Of a DNA stretch of 37,192 nucleotides, positions 15,280 to 22,500 are shown in pieces; within the stretch, counting starts at the first letter, position 1, and each line of letters opens with the position of its first letter. Position numbers and translations under genes: made by a program. Source of the stretch: JAAYCI01 sp031551695. Lineage in GTDB: Bacteria > Bacillota > Clostridia > Oscillospirales > Ruminococcaceae. The notes beneath the pieces are model-generated. The model saw only the letters and a list, made by a program, of their open reading frames with translations. It made no database searches and was not told the DNA's origin. The stretch spans positions 1 to 37,192 of the forward strand of contig JAVBNG010000059.1 of NCBI GenBank assembly GCA_031551695.1, written 5' to 3'.

Positions 15280-15873
15280 GTGTTTTTCTTCTTGCAGGGC
15301 CAGCGGCTGGTGGGCAAGTCTTCTTTGCTGCGTGATGCGTTGCTGCCGTATGAGGCGCGCGTGGCGGGGTTTCTTGTGCAACGGCTCTATGAAAACGGCG
15401 CGCCTTGCGGCTACCGCGCCTGCGCGGTGGGCGAAACCCTGCCGCCGCTGGAATATCCGTATGCGCCTGCGCTGGATAATGTGTTCCTGTACAACGGCGC
15501 CACCGCGCCGCACATCTTGGATGAAGCCATTACAAAAGCAAGGTGTTTTTGTGAAGCAGACCGCTGCAAGTTCATTATACTGGATGAAGTGGGCGGAATG
15601 GAACTGCTGCGCGACACATTCATGGAACAGCTGACGGCCATTTTATCGCTGGGCAAGCCCTGTTTCGGGGTCATCAAGTCCCGTGAAAATTTGGCCGAAA
15701 CCGCAAGGAACCTTGGCTTGCCGGCCGAAATACTGGCCCGGCGGGACGCGCTGCACCGGCTGATTTGCCGAAACGGCGCGGTGCATACCTTGACGGTAAA
15801 AAACCGCAACCAGATGCAAAATATGCTGGCGCAATTTATGGATGAAACGATGAACAACCAACGAGAAGAATAG
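15280..15873 (+). CDS. THEP1-family nucleoside triphosphatase-like P-loop protein
   Basis: A P-loop NTPase of about 197 residues related to THEP1 (PF03266). The P-loop reads GQRLVGKSS (GxxxxGKS, residues 7-15), and Walker B is KFIILDEVGGMELLRDTF, close to the family's DEIGxMEL. Members hydrolyse nucleotides in vitro; their true role is unclear, and MobB-like molybdopterin proteins are structurally related, which suits the neighbours. The start is GTG 15280, six bases after GGGAGGG; ATG 15274 directly abuts that ribosome site and is unlikely. It is first in a two-gene operon with the FmdE-family gene (17-bp gap) and is driven by the operator-covered promoter. Confidence 0.8.
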   Translation: MFFFLQGQRLVGKSSLLRDALLPYEARVAGFLVQRLYENGAPCGYRACAVGETLPPLEYPYAPALDNVFLYNGATAPHILDEAITKARCFCEADRCKFIILDEVGGMELLRDTFMEQLTAILSLGKPCFGVIKSRENLAETARNLGLPAEILARRDALHRLICRNGAVHTLTVKNRNQMQNMLAQFMDETMNNQREE

Positions 15874-15890
15874 AATGGAGGAGGAACAGG

Positions 15891-16442
15891 ATGCGGACAT
15901 TTGCACAGGATTTGGAAGAAGCGGTGGCCTACCACGGGCATGTATGCTCCGGGCAGGTGATTGGCGTGCGCATGGCGCGCCTTGGCAGTCGCCTGCTGGG
16001 GCTGGACGACCCGCGCGCTTGCCGGGATTTGATTGTATATGTGGAATGTGACCGCTGCATCACCGACGCTATCGGAACCGTTACCGGCTGCCAATTGGGC
16101 AAGCGGCGGCTGAAATGGATGGACTATGGCAAAACGGCGGCCACATTTTTGAACTGCGAAACCGGACAGGCGTTCCGCGTATTACGCACCAAGCACGTGT
16201 ACCCGCCGGACGGCGACAACGACATCGCCGGGTTTTTTAACAAAATCTCGGACGAAGAACTGTTCACATGGGCACCCGTAAAAGTGCATTTCCGCCCGGA
16301 GGATTTGCCCGGCAAACCCTTGCAGGCCACGTTTTGCCAGCAGTGCGGCGAAGAGGTGATTGACGGGCGGCAGGTGGAGGAGGGCGGCAAAACCCTGTGC
16401 AAAGCCTGCGCGGACGGCGGGTATTACGAGGCGCTGGGCTAA
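15891..16442 (+). CDS. fmdE: FmdE family protein with C-terminal zinc ribbon
   Basis: A 183-residue member of the FmdE family (PF02663), named after a protein of the molybdenum formylmethanofuran dehydrogenase operon of methanogens and also found in many anaerobic bacteria. Conserved motifs are YHGHVCSG (residues 14-21, His15/His17/Cys19), VECDRC (51-56) and TGCQLGKRRL (65-74). A zinc ribbon closes the protein, with Cys149/Cys152 and Cys170/Cys173. The function is not settled: metal binding or a link to molybdenum/tungsten enzymes is inferred for the family. ATG 15891 has GGAGGAG upstream. It is cotranscribed with the NTPase under operator A and converges with methyltransferase 2 of the ABC operon. 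Confidence 0.9.
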   Translation: MRTFAQDLEEAVAYHGHVCSGQVIGVRMARLGSRLLGLDDPRACRDLIVYVECDRCITDAIGTVTGCQLGKRRLKWMDYGKTAATFLNCETGQAFRVLRTKHVYPPDGDNDIAGFFNKISDEELFTWAPVKVHFRPEDLPGKPLQATFCQQCGEEVIDGRQVEEGGKTLCKACADGGYYEALG

Positions 16443-16532
16443 AGCTTATTTATGCCAGCGCGCCCACCGCTTTGTGTGAACCCTGCGCGGCTACCTCGCC
16501 GCCGTGCATTGCGCTTAAGACCGCGCGAAAAT

Positions 16533-16558
16533 GCCCCCTGTCAGCTTTGGCAGGGGGC
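16533..16558 (-). terminator. intrinsic terminator at the end of the ABC-methyltransferase operon
   Basis: GCCCCCTG (16533-16540) pairs with CAGGGGGC (16551-16558). On the minus strand the stem is followed by ATTTTC. It overlaps the methyltransferase stop codon. A looser GCGCTGG/CCAGCGC hairpin (16431-16461) overlaps the fmdE stop and may end the opposing transcript. Confidence 0.65.
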
Positions 16559-17485
16559 TTCTGTGTGCAGCGCGTACACACGCGGCGCGGCCTTGTCGTC
16601 CACGTTCCACAGAATATAGCCGTACCGCTCGCCGGTTTCCCGGCGCAAGGTGCCATTTTTGCCACATGATTTTTGCAGGTACGCCAGAATGCGCCGGGTT
16701 TCCTGTTCCAGTTCCGGGCCGTCCTTTTTCAAATGTCCGGCGTAGCGCCGGGCAAGCGCTTCGTCCGACCTTACTTCGTCACAAGCGGTTTGTTCGTAAT
16801 AAAAAGTCTCCGGGTGGTAGCCGCCCAAAAACAACAGGTTGAACACCGCGTAAAATCCCCGGCCGTCCCAATGGCCCGCTTTTGCACCGGGTTCGCCGTA
16901 CACCTCCCACGCGATGCGCTCCTGCAGGCTGTCGTGGGACTGCACAAAGGAAACGTACAGGCAATGCCCACGGCTCAGGCGCATCATTTCATGCAGCTCT
17001 GCCACGCAGGTGATGGCCGGGGTGATGCAGCACATCACCAAATCGAAGGCGCCCGGCCCGCCAAGTGCCTGTGCACCTGCCTGCCGGAAATCGCAGGCGG
17101 CGAAGGATGTGTTTTGCGCCCCTTGCACCCTCGCATAGGACGCCGCATGCTCCACCATGCGGGGCGACACATCGATGCCGGTGGCGAACGCGGCGGTTTT
17201 GGCAAATTCTACGGTGAACAGGCCCAGCGCACAACCGATGTCCAGCGCCGTGGTGCCTGCGCCAAGCAAGCCACGCTGCCTAAGCGCATCACCAGTGGCC
17301 GCCGCGCGCGCCAGCATGCGCCTTTGGTGGGCTTCGTCTTTTGCAAACCGCACGGCCCATTCATCGGCCCGCGCGTCCCATGTTTCGGCGGCGCAAAGGG
17401 ACACCGCCGGGCGGGGCTGCTCCCAAAGGGTTTGGAAGGGGCCGGTGTCTATGAACTGGGCGCTGTTTGCGTTTGGCTGTTTCAT
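16541..17485 (-). CDS. class I SAM-dependent methyltransferase, ABC-operon associated
   Basis: A 314-residue cytoplasmic protein. The SAM site is ALDIGCALGLFTVEFA (residues 80-95), strand 2 ends in TGIDVS, and motif IV is likely DLVMCCITPAI. About 80 residues precede the Rossmann core and a long C-terminal region follows it, unlike the shorter divergent methyltransferase, so the two are not close copies. The substrate is unknown. Start ATG 17485 has GGGAGG 9 nt upstream; a longer frame to 17527 lacks one. It is the last gene after the binding protein, beyond a hairpin that probably lowers its expression. Linkage with a metal-type ABC transporter and FmdE suggests it modifies a metal ligand or cofactor, but this is a guess. 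Confidence 0.85.
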   Translation of the reverse strand: MKQPNANSAQFIDTGPFQTLWEQPRPAVSLCAAETWDARADEWAVRFAKDEAHQRRMLARAAATGDALRQRGLLGAGTTALDIGCALGLFTVEFAKTAAFATGIDVSPRMVEHAASYARVQGAQNTSFAACDFRQAGAQALGGPGAFDLVMCCITPAITCVAELHEMMRLSRGHCLYVSFVQSHDSLQERIAWEVYGEPGAKAGHWDGRGFYAVFNLLFLGGYHPETFYYEQTACDEVRSDEALARRYAGHLKKDGPELEQETRRILAYLQKSCGKNGTLRRETGERYGYILWNVDDKAAPRVYALHTEAPCQS

Positions 17486-17517
17486 GTGCGTGTTCCTCCC
17501 GGAAATCGAAAAAGAAT

Positions 17518-17551
17518 GGGCCGCCACAAAGCAAACAGCTTGCGGCGGCCC
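17518..17551 (-). terminator. attenuator-like hairpin between binding protein and methyltransferase genes
   Basis: GGGCCGCC (17518-17525) pairs with GGCGGCCC (17544-17551), with further AAGC/GCTT pairing inside. On the minus strand the stem is followed by ATTCTTTTTC. It lies 21 nt after the binding-protein stop and 33 nt before the next start, so it may end part of the transcripts there. Confidence 0.65.
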
Positions 17552-17571
17552 GATGGTTTATATGCGTGGGC

Positions 17572-18753
17572 CTAAGCCGCAGCGGGCTGTTCCTGTGTTT
17601 TCAGTGTAGAATTGCCCAGCAGCTCGGCCACTTCTGTGTCCGTCAGGTCATAGCGATAGAACAGGCTGTAAAAATCCTTCACTTCCTGCGCGATGTCATA
17701 ATCGAACACGTCGGGGTAAATGAGGTTGCCCAGCCACCGCACACCGATCATCCGGTTCGGCCCCGGCGGGCGGCCCAACCAGTTGTACGGCTCAGTGGGT
17801 ATTTCGTAATAGGCACCATTCTGGATGGCGGAAAGCGCGTTCCATGAAGCGTCGTCTGCCACGGTGCCATAAATGCTGCCGCTTACAAACATGATTATAT
17901 CCGGGTTCCACGCCATCACCTGCTCCATCGAAACGGTGCCGCCGCCCTGCTGCACTTGGGCGCTGTCGGCGTCCACCACGATGCTTGCGCCAACCAGTTC
18001 ATAAATCTGTGAATGGATGGTGCCGCTTAAAATGGTGGAAAGGCCCGTTTCGCCCTCGCCGTAAAATACGGTTTTGCGGTCTTCTTCCGGAATGGATGCG
18101 GCCTTTTCCTTCGCGTCGGTCAGCACGTCTTCACAGTAGGTGGCCAGCGCTTCGCCGCGCTGTGCTTCACCCAGCAGTTCGCCAATGGTGCGGTAGGCCG
18201 AGGGGTTTTGCTCCAAATTTGCCTCCACCAGAATCACCGGGATGCCGATTTGCTCCTGCAATTCATCCAACTGCGCCTTGTATTCCTCGTCCCACTCGCC
18301 CACGTCAATCACCACGTCCGGTGCGCTTGCCATCAGGGCCTCGCGGTTGAAGTCCTCGGAATTGCCGAAGAATTTGCCGTATTGGGGCAAATCCCAATAG
18401 GCTTCCTCGATATACTTTTTGGCCGCGTCGCTCGGCGCCGACGACCAACCCACCAGCACCTCCGGTTTCACGGCGTACAGCATGATGTTGGCGAGCGGCC
18501 CGCCGCTGGCCACCTTGGTGATGGTTTTCGGCAGTTCCACTTCGCGGCCGGTGGAATCGGTGAAAACGAAGGTACCGCTTTCCTCCTCCGCTTCCGGCGC
18601 GGCCGGTTCAGAGGGCGCCTCCACCGCATCAGATGACGATGGTGCCGCCCCCGCTTCGGTTCCGCTTACGCCCCCGCCGCCGCATGCCGCCGCCGAGAGG
18701 ACAAACAGCAGGCACAGCGAAAGGCAGGCCAGTTTGTGCAAGATTCCCTTCAT
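17572..18753 (-). CDS. metal/siderophore-type ABC transporter substrate-binding lipoprotein
   Basis: A 393-residue lipoprotein. The signal is MKGILHKLACLSLCLLFVL followed by SAAAC (Cys24), then a Ser/Ala/Pro/Glu linker. The mature part begins FVFTDSTGREVELPKTITKV and continues as a class III (BtuF/FecB/FhuD-like, PF01497) binding protein with SAPDVVIDVG and WNPDIIMFV. This class takes siderophores, haem, cobalamin and, in the Haemophilus MolA protein, molybdate or tungstate. Which one applies here is not visible; the ModE-like operators favour molybdate/tungstate. ATG 18753 has AAAGGAG 7 nt upstream. It is third in the operon permease-ATPase-binding protein-methyltransferase. Confidence 0.9.
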   Translation of the reverse strand: MKGILHKLACLSLCLLFVLSAAACGGGGVSGTEAGAAPSSSDAVEAPSEPAAPEAEEESGTFVFTDSTGREVELPKTITKVASGGPLANIMLYAVKPEVLVGWSSAPSDAAKKYIEEAYWDLPQYGKFFGNSEDFNREALMASAPDVVIDVGEWDEEYKAQLDELQEQIGIPVILVEANLEQNPSAYRTIGELLGEAQRGEALATYCEDVLTDAKEKAASIPEEDRKTVFYGEGETGLSTILSGTIHSQIYELVGASIVVDADSAQVQQGGGTVSMEQVMAWNPDIIMFVSGSIYGTVADDASWNALSAIQNGAYYEIPTEPYNWLGRPPGPNRMIGVRWLGNLIYPDVFDYDIAQEVKDFYSLFYRYDLTDTEVAELLGNSTLKTQEQPAAA

Positions 18754-18779
18754 GTACACTCTCCTTTGCATTTGCTCAG

Positions 18780-19565
18780 TTATATGCTCATCGGCACGCA
18801 TAGTTTCACGCACCGCCGTTCCCGTTCCACCGGAATGCTGGCAAGCCGGATATCGATACCATAGAGTGCCAGCAGGCTTTTTTCGGTCAACACTTCCTCC
18901 GGCGCACCAGCGGCAAAATAATGGTCCTTTCCCACGGCCAGCACCTTGTCTGCGCACAAAAACGCGTGGTTCGGCACGTGGGTAATCATCACGATGGTGT
19001 AGCCCATGGCAGCCAGCTTTTTCACCTGCGCCAGCACGCGGGTTTCGTTGCCGTAGTCCAGGTGGGTGGTAGGCTCGTCCATCACCAGCAAATTCGTGTT
19101 TTGCGCCAGCGCCCGGGCAATCATCACCATCTGGCGCTCGCCGCCGCTGATTTCGGTGTAATCCCGCCCGGCCAAATGCTCGATGCCCATCAGCGCCAGC
19201 ATAGCTTCAGCGGCGGCATAGTCCTTTTCGCCGGGGGCGGACAGCTCGTGCAGGTTGGGGTTGCAGCCCATCACCACCACGTCCCGTACGGTGTAGGGGA
19301 ACGGCGGGATATGACCTTGCGGCACATAGGCCACCATGCGGGCAAACTGTTTGGCAGTGTAGGCGCGGGTGTCTATGCCGTCCACGGCAATCTGGCCGCC
19401 CAGCGGCTTTAACAGGCCCAGAATGGTTTTAAACAGCGTGGTTTTGCCGATGCCGTTCGGGCCGATGAGGCATGCCACTTCGCCCTGTTCCACCGCGAAA
19501 GACAGCGGCCCGATAACAGGTTTTCCCGGCACATAACCGCAGACCAGGTTTTTTACTTGCAGCAT
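18780..19565 (-). CDS. FecE/BtuD-type ABC transporter ATPase
   Basis: A 261-residue cytoplasmic ATPase for the class III importer. Walker A is GPNGIGKTT (residues 35-43), the Q-loop lies in AYVPQGHIPPFPYTV, the signature is ISGGERQMVMIARAL, Walker B is LLVMDEPTTHLD and the H-loop is MITHVPNHAF. These are normal for FecE/FepC/MolC proteins (PF00005). The ATG at 19565 shares one base with the permease stop (TAATG), which means tight coupling. The longer open frame to 19970 is only an overlap with the permease. A 26-bp gap precedes the binding-protein gene. Confidence 0.93.
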   Translation of the reverse strand: MLQVKNLVCGYVPGKPVIGPLSFAVEQGEVACLIGPNGIGKTTLFKTILGLLKPLGGQIAVDGIDTRAYTAKQFARMVAYVPQGHIPPFPYTVRDVVVMGCNPNLHELSAPGEKDYAAAEAMLALMGIEHLAGRDYTEISGGERQMVMIARALAQNTNLLVMDEPTTHLDYGNETRVLAQVKKLAAMGYTIVMITHVPNHAFLCADKVLAVGKDHYFAAGAPEEVLTEKSLLALYGIDIRLASIPVERERRCVKLCVPMSI

Positions 19566-20581
19566 TACACAAACCCTTTCTTCGAGCGCACCAGCAGGAA
19601 AAAAAAGAATGGTGCGCCGATAACGGCGGTGAGGATGGAGAGCGGCACCTCCACGGTGAGCAGCATGCGGGAGGCGGTGTCCACCAGCAGCATGAACGAC
19701 GCGCCCACCAGCATGGAGGCGGGCAGCAACTTGCCGTAGTTGGAGCCTACAATCATGCGTCCAAAGTGCGGCACCACAAGCCCCACCCAGCCGATGTTGC
19801 CGGAAACACTGACCGAGAGCGACGTGAGCAGGGTTGCGCAGCCGATGATGAGCCAGCGGTAAAAATGGACGTTGACGCCCAGCATGCGGGCTTCGTCGTC
19901 GCCAAGCGATAAAATATTCACTTTGAAGCGCACCAGCAGCAAAATGACGCAGGCAGGTAAAAACAGCCAAAACACGCTTAAATCTTTTAGTGTGGTGGCG
20001 GACAGGCTGCCCATCAGCCAGAAGGTGATGGCGGGCAGCTTGGTGTCGGTGTCGGCCACAAACTTGATAAACGAGATAAACGCGTTAAACAGGCTGGACA
20101 CCAGCATGCCGCACAAAATGAGGTTGACAACGGAATTGGAGCGCTTGGATATGATGCGATTCATCAACGCCACCAGCGCCACGGCGGCAAGGCCGCTGAG
20201 GAACGAAAAAAGCTGGATAGCCAGTGCCCCCGCGCCCATCAAAATGGACAGCGCCGCGCCGAAGGACGCGCCGGAGGACGCGCCCAGCAAGTCCGGCGAC
20301 ACAACCGGGTTTTTGAATAGCCCTTGGTACACCGCGCCGGAAAGGGACAGAGACGCGCCCACCACCATGGCAAGCAATGTGCGCGGCAGGCGCACCCGGA
20401 TGAGGGCAAGTTGGGCGGTGTCCAGCTTTGCGCCGGTAATTTGCGCCCACAGCGCGCTGAACAGGGAATCGATGCTGACAGGATAGCGCCCGATGGAAAT
20501 GGAAATGAGGAACACGCAGACCGGCAGCAAAGCAAAGAATGCCGCCGTCCCCCATTTTTTTCGTCGCTTTGCCACGGGCAT
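19565..20581 (-). CDS. FecCD-family ABC transporter permease
   Basis: A 338-residue inner-membrane permease with about ten helices (PF01032). Typical segments are IRVRLPRTLLAMVVGASLSLSGAVYQ (split by helix turns), FKNPVVSPDLLGASSGASFGA and NIGWVGLVVPHFGRMIVG, plus the ATPase-contacting loop around LGDDEARMLGVN. One gene is present, so the channel is a homodimer as in BtuC or MolB. ATG 20581 has GAGGTG about 7 nt upstream. It is the first gene of the ABC operon, behind a perfect-consensus promoter and two ModE-like operators. Confidence 0.93.
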   Translation of the reverse strand: MPVAKRRKKWGTAAFFALLPVCVFLISISIGRYPVSIDSLFSALWAQITGAKLDTAQLALIRVRLPRTLLAMVVGASLSLSGAVYQGLFKNPVVSPDLLGASSGASFGAALSILMGAGALAIQLFSFLSGLAAVALVALMNRIISKRSNSVVNLILCGMLVSSLFNAFISFIKFVADTDTKLPAITFWLMGSLSATTLKDLSVFWLFLPACVILLLVRFKVNILSLGDDEARMLGVNVHFYRWLIIGCATLLTSLSVSVSGNIGWVGLVVPHFGRMIVGSNYGKLLPASMLVGASFMLLVDTASRMLLTVEVPLSILTAVIGAPFFFFLLVRSKKGFV

Positions 20582-20636
20582 TCCCTACACCTCAGTTCTT
20601 TTGGATGTAACAACTATACTGCATCAAGCAAGCGGG

Positions 20637-20660
20637 CGATATGTTTTTAAAAACATATCG
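20637..20660. promoter_or_regulatory. ModE-like operator B (24-bp perfect palindrome)
   Basis: CGATATGT-N8-ACATATCG, in which the 8-bp spacer TTTTAAAA is itself symmetric, so all 24 bases are palindromic. It lies just downstream of the predicted start site (about 20666) of the ABC operon promoter, a roadblock-type position. Confidence 0.75.
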
Positions 20661-20672
20661 GTGGCTACGGTT

Positions 20673-20701
20673 ATTATAAAAGCGATACGGCTTGTTGTCA
20701 A
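20673..20701 (-). promoter_or_regulatory. perfect-consensus promoter of the ABC transporter operon
   Basis: On the minus strand TTGACA (20701-20696), 17 bp and TATAAT (20678-20673). Such a strong promoter needs repression, which operator B could supply. The leader to the permease start is about 85 nt. Confidence 0.8.
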
Positions 20702-20752
20702 TGCCTTGGTTGCAGGCCGCAAGGAAATAATATGCATAATTATGTTTAAAAT

Positions 20753-20780
20753 AGCGATATATTTTGTAAAATATATCGCT
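20753..20780. promoter_or_regulatory. ModE-like operator C
   Basis: CGATATAT-N8-ATATATCG with matching AG/CT flanks makes 13-bp arms around a 2-nt centre. It sits about 100 bp upstream of the main start site, so it could act as a second, distal operator. A weak second promoter on the minus strand (TTGCCT 20789-20784, 17 bp, CAAAAT 20766-20761) would overlap it. Confidence 0.65.
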
Positions 20781-20806
20781 CGTAGGCAATTCCCCTCAGC
20801 GCACTG

Positions 20807-20850
20807 AAAAAAGAGGCCTTTGGTCCCTTCGGAACCAGAAGGCCTCTTTT
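20807..20850. terminator. bidirectional intrinsic terminator after apgM
   Basis: AAAAGAGGCCTT (20809-20820) pairs with AAGGCCTCTTTT (20839-20850), with further pairing inside around a CTTC loop. On the minus strand a run of six T follows the stem, which fits termination of the phosphoglycerate mutase transcript. The stretch 20582-20913 holds this terminator and the ABC operon control region, and no gene. Confidence 0.8.
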
Positions 20851-20913
20851 GACACCCTGCTTGGCGGCTGCTCTGTGACTATTTGGATCAACCTGTTTTA
20901 CGGAGTGCGGCCT

Positions 20914-22173
20914 TTAACCGGGCAGCTTTTGCGTTTCAAATAATCGTTCAATTAGTTCGTCGCCGTTTTCCACCATGGGGCCCTTGGCGCATTCGGCCTC
21001 TGTGTAGGCCGCGGCGCCAAAGGGGTTTGCCTTTGCGGCGGTGCGGCTGTCGTACAGCAAAAACGGCACAGGGTCGCCGTCGTGGCGGCCGTTTGCAATG
21101 AGGGTCTTGTGGTCGCTCAAAATCAGCAGGCGGTAGGGCTCTCCCAAAGCGTCGAGACCGTCCACAAGGGTTTTTGCCGTGCGGGCGTCCAGCCGCTCGA
21201 TGGCCTCGATCTTGCCTCCTGCATCGCCCGCGTGGGTGCATTCGTCCGGGCTTTCCACGTGAACCACCACAAAGTCGAAGTCGGTTTGCAGGGCGCGCAC
21301 AGCGGCGGCGGCCTTGCCTTCGTAGTTGGTGTCCAGCTCGCCCGTGGCGCCTTCCACCGGGATGAATGTGAGGCCGCCCAAATTGGCAATGCCCTCCAGC
21401 AGCGGCACCGCGCTGACGACAGCGCCTTTTTTGCCATGGGATTTTTCAAAATCCGGCAGTTCCATACCCTGGCCCTCGGCCCACAGCCAGATGCCGTTTG
21501 CGGGCAAATGGCCCGCTTGCCGCCGCGCTTCGTTTATGGGGTGATGGTCCAGCAGTTCATTTGCAACGCGCATCACTTCCACCAGTGCTTCGGCCTCGGC
21601 GCTTCCCGCGGGCAGCAGCGGGCCGGCGGTTTCGCCCAGGTGGTTGTGCGGCGGGGCAAGGGGCGGGCCGGCGTACACCGTGTTTTTTTGTACGGCAATG
21701 TGCCGGAAAGAACGCGTGGGGTGGATGACCATGTCGTGTTTTTCACACAGGGCGGCAAAGCGCGGTGCGCTGAGCAGGTATTCAGCCAGCGCAAATGACT
21801 CCTCGCCCTCGATGCCCCCCGCGTTGTGGGACAAAATCTTCCGCTCTTCCAGCGGCAAACTGCCGTCCTCCAGCGCCACCATATTGCAGCGGAAGGCGGT
21901 GTCCCCAGCCGAGGGCAGCACACCAATGCCCGCCGCCTCCAGCGGTGCGCGGCCGGAATAGTATTTGCGCGGGTCATAGCCCATGATGTTTAAAATGGCG
22001 GTGTCGCTGCCGGGTGCGCAGCTTTCCGGCACCGTGCGCGCGCTGCCGGAAAGGCCGTAGGCGGCCAAATGGTCCATCACGGGGGTTTTGGCAAATTCCA
22101 AGGCGGTTTTGCCGCCGTAGGCGGCGGCGGGATTGTCTGCCATGCCGTCGCCAATCAAAATAACAAATTTCAT
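20914..22173 (-). CDS. apgM: 2,3-bisphosphoglycerate-independent phosphoglycerate mutase, ApgM type
   Basis: A 419-residue metalloenzyme of the alkaline phosphatase superfamily that interconverts 3- and 2-phosphoglycerate in glycolysis and gluconeogenesis. MKFVILIGDGMADNP at the N-terminus carries the first metal-binding Asp. ESCAPGSDTAILNIMGYDP holds the catalytic serine of the archaeal-type family. HVESPDECTHAGD and ILSDHKTLIANGRHDGDPVPF hold the remaining metal ligands (PF01676, PF10143). The length is normal for ApgM, which is shorter than GpmI. ATG 22173 has GGAGGTG 7 nt upstream. It lies downstream of tRNA-Thr in the same direction with no clear promoter of its own, so read-through from the tRNA promoter is possible. 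A 20-bp palindrome precedes it. Confidence 0.93.
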   Translation of the reverse strand: MKFVILIGDGMADNPAAAYGGKTALEFAKTPVMDHLAAYGLSGSARTVPESCAPGSDTAILNIMGYDPRKYYSGRAPLEAAGIGVLPSAGDTAFRCNMVALEDGSLPLEERKILSHNAGGIEGEESFALAEYLLSAPRFAALCEKHDMVIHPTRSFRHIAVQKNTVYAGPPLAPPHNHLGETAGPLLPAGSAEAEALVEVMRVANELLDHHPINEARRQAGHLPANGIWLWAEGQGMELPDFEKSHGKKGAVVSAVPLLEGIANLGGLTFIPVEGATGELDTNYEGKAAAAVRALQTDFDFVVVHVESPDECTHAGDAGGKIEAIERLDARTAKTLVDGLDALGEPYRLLILSDHKTLIANGRHDGDPVPFLLYDSRTAAKANPFGAAAYTEAECAKGPMVENGDELIERLFETQKLPG

Positions 22174-22203
22174 CTTTTCACCTCCGGGTGTTTGCGTGAG
22201 GAA

Positions 22204-22223
22204 GAGCAAATGGCCATTTGCTC
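22204..22223. repeat. 20-bp perfect palindrome upstream of apgM
   Basis: GAGCAAATGG followed directly by its reverse complement, in the leader between the tRNA terminator and the apgM ribosome site. It could be an operator or, in RNA, a loop-poor hairpin. No T-run follows. Confidence 0.5.
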
Positions 22224-22232
22224 AATAAACGG

Positions 22233-22262
22233 AAAACAGCACACCCCGCGCGGGATGTGCTG
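22233..22262 (-). terminator. terminator of the tRNA-Thr gene
   Basis: On the minus strand CAGCACATCCCG pairs with CGGGGTGTGCTG and is followed by TTTTCC, seven bases after the tRNA 3' end. apgM follows in the same direction, so the strength of this terminator decides whether the two are cotranscribed. Confidence 0.7.
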
Positions 22263-22268
22263 CACTTA

Positions 22269-22343
22269 TGGAGCTGGTGGACAGATTCGAACTGTCGACC
22301 TGCGCATTACGAGTGCGCTGCTCTACCCCTGAGCCACACCAGC
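22269..22343 (-). tRNA. tRNA-Thr (anticodon CGU)
   Basis: A full cloverleaf reads on the minus strand: acceptor GCTGGTG/CACCAGC, D-arm GCTC/GAGC with loop AGGGGTA, anticodon stem GCGCA/TGCGC with loop CTCGTAA (anticodon CGT at 22311-22309), variable AGGTC, and T-arm GACAG/CTGTC with TTCGAAT. The discriminator is T and CCA is encoded (22271-22269). The anticodon reads ACG, a frequent threonine codon in this GC-rich window. Confidence 0.96.
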
Positions 22344-22373
22344 ATTTCGGCGCCCTGTAAAAGCGCCTTTCTT

Positions 22374-22402
22374 ATTCTAATTTGAAACGGGCCGCAAGTC
22401 AA
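22374..22402 (-). promoter_or_regulatory. promoter of tRNA-Thr
   Basis: TTGACT (22402-22397), 17 bp and TAGAAT (22379-22374) on the minus strand, about 30 bp before the tRNA 5' end. Confidence 0.7.
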
Positions 22403-22434
22403 GAGAAAAATGCGCGCATATGCGGCGGCATGTC

Positions 22435-22463
22435 TTGCCAAATGCCCCTATTCCGTTTATTAT
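22435..22463 (+). promoter_or_regulatory. candidate promoter of the small membrane protein gene
   Basis: TTGCCA (22435-22440), 17 bp and TATTAT (22458-22463), about 38 bp before the GTG start at 22501. It is divergent from the tRNA promoter. Confidence 0.45.
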
Positions 22464-22500
22464 AAAAGAACGACGCAAAAACCGGAACGGGTGTGAAGCA

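Noticed and set aside
20723..20750. AT-rich partial palindrome around TATGCATA between operators B and C
   Set aside because: Imperfect, lacks the CG ends of the three operators, and is what short AT-rich DNA often gives by chance.
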